Shown: positions 4,867 to 9,713 of the stretch, piece by piece
Layout: every line of letters begins with the position of its first letter
Numbering within the stretch: the first letter of the stretch is position 1
NCBI GenBank assembly: GCA_964443525.1
Contig: CAYUCY010000054.1
Coordinates: 1-9,713 of the forward strand
DNA length: 9,713 nt
Source of the DNA: CAYUCY01 sp964443525
GTDB taxonomy: Bacteria; Pseudomonadota; Alphaproteobacteria; Caedimonadales; Caedimonadaceae
Reading direction: 5' to 3'
Position numbers and translations under genes: made by a program
The notes under the pieces: generated by a model
Databases searched by the model: none
What the model saw: only the letters and a program-made list of their open reading frames with translations
What the model was told of the DNA's origin: nothing

Positions 4867-5742
4867 ATGTCCCCCGCATCCGTCGAGAAAATCGAGCTTC
4901 TTAACGTCTACTTTTCTCACGTCCCTTTTCTCCTGAGTTATTTCTGGGCTTTGATTACGAGCGTTGCTCTTTTTTCTTATCTTTCGGGCTCCGTTCCCTT
5001 CGGTCTGATCCTGACACGGAAATTCCTCGGAAAAGACATCAGGGAAGTCGGATCAGGCAATATCGGGGCCACAAACGTTTTAAGACTGGGACATAAAAAA
5101 ATCGCAGCCCTTACCCTGCTTCTTGATTTTTTTAAGGGCTTTTTTGCCTTCTTCTGTATCAAAAACTTTGTGTATTCGGATGCGTACCTGAATTATTTCG
5201 GCCGCGTGATCCGCCCCTATTTGCAAACGCTCCCTTTAAGCAACTGGGAGCGCTACGAAGTTTTTATGGCTAACAATTATAGCCTTGTCTTTCTTTTGCT
5301 TCTTGTAGGTGCTTGCGGGGCTATTTTAGGTCATATTTATCCCGTCTGGCTTCGCTTTAAGGGTGGAAAGGGCGTTGCAACAGCCGCAGGGGTTCTTTTG
5401 GGGTTTTCCTGGTCGCTGACTCTTTTGACGGCTCTTTTTTGGGGTACCGTGATCCTGGTCGGCCGCCTTTCCTCTCTGGCCTCTCTCTTATCCGTCCTGC
5501 TACTTCCTCTCCTGATCACACTTCTCTTTTTCTGCGGGACCGATTGGATCGAGTTCCTTCATTTCTTCTATTTCATGCCGTTTCTGGGGGACTACCTTGA
5601 CCATCTTCCCTTAAGTTGGGCGATGGCTCTCTGGTCTCTCTTCACTCTTTTCATCGTTTTCATCAAGCATAAAAAAAATATCGCAAGGCTTCTAACCGGG
5701 AGGGAACCAAAAATTGGGCAGTCATCCGCAAACGGTACTTAA
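4867..5742 (+). CDS. plsY: Glycerol-3-phosphate acyltransferase PlsY, extended form
   Basis: PlsY is the inner-membrane enzyme that moves an acyl group from acyl-phosphate to glycerol-3-phosphate, giving lysophosphatidate, the first step of phospholipid synthesis. All three family motifs are present: GSVPFG (41-46) with GSGNIGATN (62-70), GHIYPVWLRFKGGKGVATAAG (155-175, including FKGGKG), and the end motif KHKKNIARLLTGRE (267-280). It is predicted to have at least five membrane segments. At 291 residues it is much longer than the usual roughly 190-220. The surplus is an N-terminal extension of about 30 residues, an insertion near 99-137 and another near 223-247. ATG 4867 directly follows the rlmB stop, with GGAG at 4851-4854. 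A TTG at 4951 would give a family-typical N-terminus but lacks a good ribosome site. The end overlaps dprA by 29 bases. Confidence 0.93.
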   Translation: MSPASVEKIELLNVYFSHVPFLLSYFWALITSVALFSYLSGSVPFGLILTRKFLGKDIREVGSGNIGATNVLRLGHKKIAALTLLLDFFKGFFAFFCIKNFVYSDAYLNYFGRVIRPYLQTLPLSNWERYEVFMANNYSLVFLLLLVGACGAILGHIYPVWLRFKGGKGVATAAGVLLGFSWSLTLLTALFWGTVILVGRLSSLASLLSVLLLPLLITLLFFCGTDWIEFLHFFYFMPFLGDYLDHLPLSWAMALWSLFTLFIVFIKHKKNIARLLTGREPKIGQSSANGT

Positions 5743-6874
5743 CCAGACCTCACCCACCAGCCTCTCCGAAGAAGAACGTCTTGACTGGCTTTGTCTTATT
5801 CGCACGGAAAACGTGGGACCCATCACTTTTTATGAGCTTTTGAAGCGCTACGAAACCGCAAAGGCTGCTTTGGAAGCCCTTCCCGATCTTTCCCGAAGGG
5901 GCGGCAGACGTTCTCCTCTCGCAATTTTTCCCCGTCACAGGGCCGAGGATGAGCTCAAGAGACATCGAGCTTTCGGTGCGGATCTGATTGCTTGGTGTGA
6001 AGATGCCTACCCTCCACTCCTCAAAGAGGTTTCCGATGCAACGCCGCTTCTCAGTATGAAAGGAGATCCGAGGTTTTTAAAAAAACCTTGCTTGGGGATC
6101 GTGGGAGCTCGAAATGCTTCTCTAAATGGAAGAAAGTTTGCGGAAAAACTTTCAAGAGAGCTTTCTGAGAGCGGATATGTGATTGTCTCAGGGCTTGCAA
6201 GAGGCATCGACACTCATGGCCATTTAGGAGCTCTTGACGGGGGGACTGTTGCCGTCATTGCGGGAGGTATCGATCATGTCTACCCTCAAGAAAATAGAAT
6301 GCTTTTCCAAGAAATTGTGGAAAGGGGTCTTTTAATTGCCGAGTCCCCCTTTGGCACAGTCCCTCAAGCGAGTTACTTCCCCAGACGTAACAGGCTCATT
6401 TCCGGGATGAGTCTCGGTGTCATCATTGTTGAGGCAGCTCTCCAATCGGGCTCGCTTGTAACGGCACGCTATGCTCTCGAACAAGGGAGGGAGGTTTTTG
6501 CGGTCCCCGGCTCTCCCCTCGATCCTCGGTGCCACGGAACAAATAAGCTTATTCGAGAAGGAGCTACCCTAATAGAAAGAGCCTCTCACGTTCTGGAAGG
6601 CCTTGAAAAACCTTATAGGTCCGACTCTTCGAAAGTGCCTGAAGCCCTCTCTGAAAATCTGTCGCCCCCCGATGACCAAGAGATGGGCAGGATTCAAAAA
6701 ACTCTTCTAGAATGCCTTAGTTTTTCACCAATCCCCCTTGACGAACTCCTCAGGGAATGTCATTGTCCTCTCTCATACCTTTCTCTTGTTTTGCTTGAAT
6801 TGGAATTAGCTGGTAAGATCACTCGGCACCCGGGAAATCAGGTTTCCTTGAGGGAGAGTGAAGAGAGACTTTAG
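5714..6874 (+). CDS. dprA: DNA-processing protein DprA (Smf)
   Basis: DprA binds incoming single-stranded DNA and loads RecA during natural transformation; it is also kept in many bacteria not known to transform. The 386-residue protein has the full alphaproteobacterial layout. An N-terminal helical/SAM-like domain (LSEEERLDWLCLIRTENVGP, 17-36) is followed by the Rossmann core with IVGARNAS (129-136), VSGLARGID (158-166), AGGIDHVYP (183-191), FPRRNRLISG (222-231), SGSLVTA (245-251) and PGSPLDP..GTNKLIREGA (265-284). A C-terminal winged helix of the DprA type spans about 325-380. The TTG start at 5714 has GGGAGGG at 5698-5704, nine bases upstream, and lies inside plsY; no better in-frame ATG precedes the conserved region. 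The frame is intact, so natural competence genes elsewhere in the genome would be expected if it acts in uptake. Confidence 0.95.
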   Translation: MGSHPQTVLNQTSPTSLSEEERLDWLCLIRTENVGPITFYELLKRYETAKAALEALPDLSRRGGRRSPLAIFPRHRAEDELKRHRAFGADLIAWCEDAYPPLLKEVSDATPLLSMKGDPRFLKKPCLGIVGARNASLNGRKFAEKLSRELSESGYVIVSGLARGIDTHGHLGALDGGTVAVIAGGIDHVYPQENRMLFQEIVERGLLIAESPFGTVPQASYFPRRNRLISGMSLGVIIVEAALQSGSLVTARYALEQGREVFAVPGSPLDPRCHGTNKLIREGATLIERASHVLEGLEKPYRSDSSKVPEALSENLSPPDDQEMGRIQKTLLECLSFSPIPLDELLRECHCPLSYLSLVLLELELAGKITRHPGNQVSLRESEERL

Positions 6875-6883
6875 AGATAAAAA

Positions 6884-9262
6884 ATGAAAGTAGTTGTTGT
6901 AGAATCCCCTTCCAAAGCCAAAACTATCAATAAATATTTAGGTGCAGACTATAAGGTTTTAGCCAGTTACGGTCATGTTCGGGATCTTCCGTCCAAGGAC
7001 GGTTCCGTAGACCCATCCAAGAACTTTTCCATGATTTGGGAAGTGGACGACCGTGCAAAAAAACAACTTGCAGAGATTAAAAAGGCTCTCAAAGGAGCAG
7101 ACCAACTCCTGCTCGCAACCGACCCCGATCGCGAAGGAGAAGCCATTTCGTGGCATGTGCAAAATGTTCTTGAAGAGGAAAAAGCTCTTAAAAATATTGA
7201 TGTCAAACGGGTTGTTTTCTATGAAGTCACAAAGAACGCCGTTCTGGATGCGATGGACCACCCGCGAGAGCTTAATAAAGAGCTCATCGATGCTTATCTT
7301 GCCCGTCGGGCTCTTGATTATCTGGTCGGCTTTACCTTGTCTCCCGTTTTGTGGCGGAAACTCCCCGGGAGCAGATCGGCAGGCCGTGTTCAGTCCGTCG
7401 CCTTGCGTCTCGTGGCGGAGAGAGAATCCGAGATTGAAGCGTTCAGAGCTCAAGAGTACTGGTCGATCCTCGGCCAATTTTTCGGCACTCCCGATCGAAC
7501 GGTTGAATCCAAGCTGACCGTCTTTGACGGGAAAAAACTTGATAAATTCGATCTTAATACCGAGACCTTGGCAATAAGGGCCGTCGAGGAGATCAAAAAA
7601 CACGCCTATTCGGTTGCTGAGATTTCAAAAAAGCAGGTGAAAAGATCTCCTTCGGCGCCGTTTACGACTTCAACCCTTCAGCAGGAAGCCTCTCGAAAAT
7701 TGGGATACGGGGCTCGTAAAACGATGCAATTGGCCCAGCGCCTTTATGAAGGGGCGGACTTGGGAGGGGGTGAGACGGTCGGTCTTATCACTTATATGCG
7801 TACGGACAGCATCAATGTCTCAACGGAGGCTGTGAAGGGTGCCCGCGACTTCATCGGGAAAAGGTTCGGCGAGAAATACCTTCCGAGTTCGCCCCGCATG
7901 TATAAAAGCAAATCTAAAAACGCCCAAGAAGCCCACGAAGCGATTCGTCCGACGGATTTGCATCGGACACCGGATTCCGTTAAATCCGCCCTGGAATCTG
8001 ATCAATTCAAACTTTATGAGCTCATCTGGAAACGGATGGTCGCCAGCCAAATGGAAAACGCCCTCATTGATCAGGTGGGGGCCGACATTACCTCCGTCGA
8101 TAAAAAAATAACCTTCCGAGCTACAGGATCCACGGTTGCTTTTGACGGCTTTATGGCTCTTTATCAAGAAGATCAAGATGATACAATGGATGAAGAGTCA
8201 AAGACGCTCCCTCCTCTCAAGGAAGGAGAAACACTTGACCTTCGAGAGGTCACACCGAATCAGCACTTCACCCAACCGCCGCCCCGTTACACGGAAGCCA
8301 GCCTCGTCAAAAAACTTGAAGAACTCGGAATCGGTCGTCCATCCACTTACGCCTCGATTATCTCAACTCTTCTGGACCGCAAGTATGTCAATCTCGAGAA
8401 GAAAAGACTTATCCCCCAACCCCTCGGTCGCCTGGTCACTTCCTTTTTAAAAGCGTTTTTCTACCGTTATGTAGAGTATGATTTTACGGCTAATCTTGAA
8501 GAAAAGCTCGACGATATTTCCAACGGGGAGCTTTCATGGACGGATGTTCTGCACCAGTTTTGGGAAACCTTTTCCGCAACAGCAGGAGAAGCCAAAGGGC
8601 TCAAGTTTGCCGATGTCATCGAAAGTCTCGAAAAAGATTTGGAACCTTTTATTTTTCTTTCAACGGAAGATGGGAAGCCTTCAAAAACATGCCCCAGCTG
8701 CGGTGCGGGTACGCTCTCCTTAAAATTGGGTAAGTTCGGTGCTTTTGTCGGATGTTCCAACTATCCTGATTGTTCCTATTCCCGAAAACTGACCGCGGAG
8801 TCGGCAGAAAAAGACCCCGGGCAAGAAGAAAGCACTGAAGAGAAAGCCGTTCCCTTTGAAACAAAAGTGCTAGGAGAAGATCCAAAGTCCGGGGATGTCA
8901 TCACCTTACGAAAGGGCCCTTACGGCTTTTATTTTCAATGGGGTGAGGGACAAACGGCAGGCAAGAAAAAGACCAAACCGAAGCGTGTTGCTGCCCTCAA
9001 AGGAAAAGATATTGCCTCTCTTACCCTTGAGGATGCCCTCTCTGCAGGGGCCCTCCCCCGATCCCTCGGTACGCACCCGCAAACGGGAGAAGAAATCACT
9101 GCAGGAATTGGACGGTTCGGCCCTTATGTGAAACACCAAAATAAATTTAAATCACTTGCTAAGACAGATGACGTCCTGACGATTGACCTTGAGCGGGCCG
9201 TCGACCTCTTGGCGGAAGAAAGCAAGCCTCGCCCTCCGCGAGCAAAAAAAAGTAAGAGTTAG
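6884..9262 (+). CDS. topA: DNA topoisomerase I (type IA)
   Basis: TopA relaxes negative supercoils by cutting one strand through a 5'-phosphotyrosine link. The 792-residue protein starts with the TOPRIM domain: VVVESPSKAKTI with catalytic E7, and LATDPDREGEAISWH with the acidic triad D80, D82 and E84. PGSRSAGRVQSVALRLV (161-177) follows. The active-site segment LITYMRTDSINVS (301-313) places the catalytic Tyr at 304 and its Arg at 306. HEAIRPT (351-357) and RYTEASLVKKLEELGIGRPSTYA (468-490) complete the core. The C-terminus has one four-cysteine zinc ribbon (C603, C606, C624, C630), two Zn-free topoisomerase C-repeats (about 656-720 and 727-775), and a Lys/Arg-rich tail for DNA contact. The ATG lies nine bases after the dprA stop, with only a weak ribosome site, suggesting coupling. 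Length is at the shorter end for alphaproteobacteria. Confidence 0.97.
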   Translation: MKVVVVESPSKAKTINKYLGADYKVLASYGHVRDLPSKDGSVDPSKNFSMIWEVDDRAKKQLAEIKKALKGADQLLLATDPDREGEAISWHVQNVLEEEKALKNIDVKRVVFYEVTKNAVLDAMDHPRELNKELIDAYLARRALDYLVGFTLSPVLWRKLPGSRSAGRVQSVALRLVAERESEIEAFRAQEYWSILGQFFGTPDRTVESKLTVFDGKKLDKFDLNTETLAIRAVEEIKKHAYSVAEISKKQVKRSPSAPFTTSTLQQEASRKLGYGARKTMQLAQRLYEGADLGGGETVGLITYMRTDSINVSTEAVKGARDFIGKRFGEKYLPSSPRMYKSKSKNAQEAHEAIRPTDLHRTPDSVKSALESDQFKLYELIWKRMVASQMENALIDQVGADITSVDKKITFRATGSTVAFDGFMALYQEDQDDTMDEESKTLPPLKEGETLDLREVTPNQHFTQPPPRYTEASLVKKLEELGIGRPSTYASIISTLLDRKYVNLEKKRLIPQPLGRLVTSFLKAFFYRYVEYDFTANLEEKLDDISNGELSWTDVLHQFWETFSATAGEAKGLKFADVIESLEKDLEPFIFLSTEDGKPSKTCPSCGAGTLSLKLGKFGAFVGCSNYPDCSYSRKLTAESAEKDPGQEESTEEKAVPFETKVLGEDPKSGDVITLRKGPYGFYFQWGEGQTAGKKKTKPKRVAALKGKDIASLTLEDALSAGALPRSLGTHPQTGEEITAGIGRFGPYVKHQNKFKSLAKTDDVLTIDLERAVDLLAEESKPRPPRAKKSKS

Positions 9263-9268
9263 TCTCCC

Positions 9269-9713
9269 TTGAGTAAAATAAATCCCCTCCCCTCGACAGA
9301 AGCTCTTCTCGAGTTTCTATCAGGATTTTCAGAGTCCGTTTCCAGACGAGACATTGCACGAGCCTTCAAGATCCACGGTGTTGAAGAACGACAGGCCCTT
9401 AAAATGCTTCTCGGAGATCTCGTGGAGCAAAAATTTCTCTTTAAAAAAGGCAAGAGTTATAGCCTCCTGAAGGCCTCTCTCCCCCTCACCATGGAAGTGG
9501 TCGATATTACTTTGGAGGGAGACATTTTTGTAAAACCTCTGCAAGGCTCCTTCTCAAAGATGATTTTTCAATTGATCTCTCCCAAGAAGATGACTCGAGG
9601 TGCTACTCTCATTGATTTCGAGATCGGTGACCATGTCCTTGCAAAAATAGAAGAAAAGGAAACCGTCACCTCTAAAGTTCTTCTTCTTAAAAAAGTCCCT
9701 AAGGACATTCACC
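9269..9713 (+). CDS. rnr: Ribonuclease R, N-terminal part (runs off window)
   Basis: RNase R is a 3'-to-5' exoribonuclease that degrades structured RNA and takes part in rRNA and tmRNA-linked decay. The frame is open to the window end, giving 148 residues. They show the N-terminal winged-helix domain (LPSTEALLEFLSGF, then VSRRDIARAFKI and LKMLLGDLVEQKFL, about 7-58) and the beginning of the first cold-shock/OB domain (GDIFVKPL and IGDHVLAKI). The catalytic RNB domain lies beyond the edge. The position right after topA agrees with the usual alphaproteobacterial order. The only suitable start is the TTG at 9269, six bases after the topA TAG and in the same frame as topA; the ribosome site is weak. 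Reinitiation after topA is the likely mode of translation. Confidence 0.88.
   Translation, partial: MSKINPLPSTEALLEFLSGFSESVSRRDIARAFKIHGVEERQALKMLLGDLVEQKFLFKKGKSYSLLKASLPLTMEVVDITLEGDIFVKPLQGSFSKMIFQLISPKKMTRGATLIDFEIGDHVLAKIEEKETVTSKVLLLKKVPKDIH

Noticed and set aside
6959..7603. Reverse-strand 214-residue open frame inside topA
   Set aside because: It is fully antisense to the TOPRIM and core region of a clear topA, with no ribosome site or family resemblance.
1..9713. CRISPR array, insertion sequence, integrase or attachment site
   Set aside because: I saw no regularly spaced long repeats, transposase-like frames, terminal inverted repeats or tRNA genes. Apart from the secreted gene and the partial 5' gene, the content is conserved core genes in a conserved order.

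Overview
The window looks like an alphaproteobacterial chromosome segment of moderate, slightly AT-leaning base composition. The gene order plsY-dprA-topA-rnr is the conserved alphaproteobacterial order. The YbjN-proC-TetR/COQ9-like-phasin group and the protein sequences themselves, such as the DprA 'LSEEERLDWL' start and the YbjN 'PAFQFVLWGGK' motif, point the same way. An unknown secreted protein and a partial protein with a eukaryote-style nuclear-targeting tail would fit a host-associated lineage such as the Holosporales. That placement is inference.

Layout: (1) Bases 2-268 hold the 3' end of an unrecognised gene whose C-terminus is an acidic tract followed by a very basic tail. (2) Bases 269-471 have no gene but contain several strong inverted repeats, the last of which could hide the ribosome binding site of the next gene. 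(3) Bases 472-2377 are a tightly coupled three-gene unit: a YbjN-domain protein, proC (last step of proline synthesis) and a TetR-like/COQ9-like helical protein. Each junction is a 4-base ATGA overlap. (4) A phasin-family gene (2449-2877) follows with its own likely promoter, a strong Shine-Dalgarno and a perfect intrinsic terminator. (5) On the minus strand, 3977-3045 encodes a 310-residue secreted, six-cysteine protein of unknown function with its own terminator, so two convergent terminators sit back to back. (6) From 4114 to the window end is a compact plus-strand housekeeping run: rlmB (23S rRNA methylation), plsY (first acyl transfer in phospholipid synthesis), dprA (ssDNA/RecA loader), topA (DNA topoisomerase I) and the start of rnr (RNase R). 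Junctions here range from a 29-base overlap to 9-base gaps, with GTG or TTG starts at rlmB, dprA and rnr, which suggests one transcript with translational coupling.

Most of the window is core metabolism and information processing. No CRISPR array, tRNA, rRNA, insertion sequence or integrase is visible. The unusual parts are the CcN-like (kinase sites plus nuclear localisation signal) tail at 200-265, the structured leader before the YbjN gene, the Met-rich phasin, the solitary secreted Cys-rich protein, and a PlsY much longer than its family norm.
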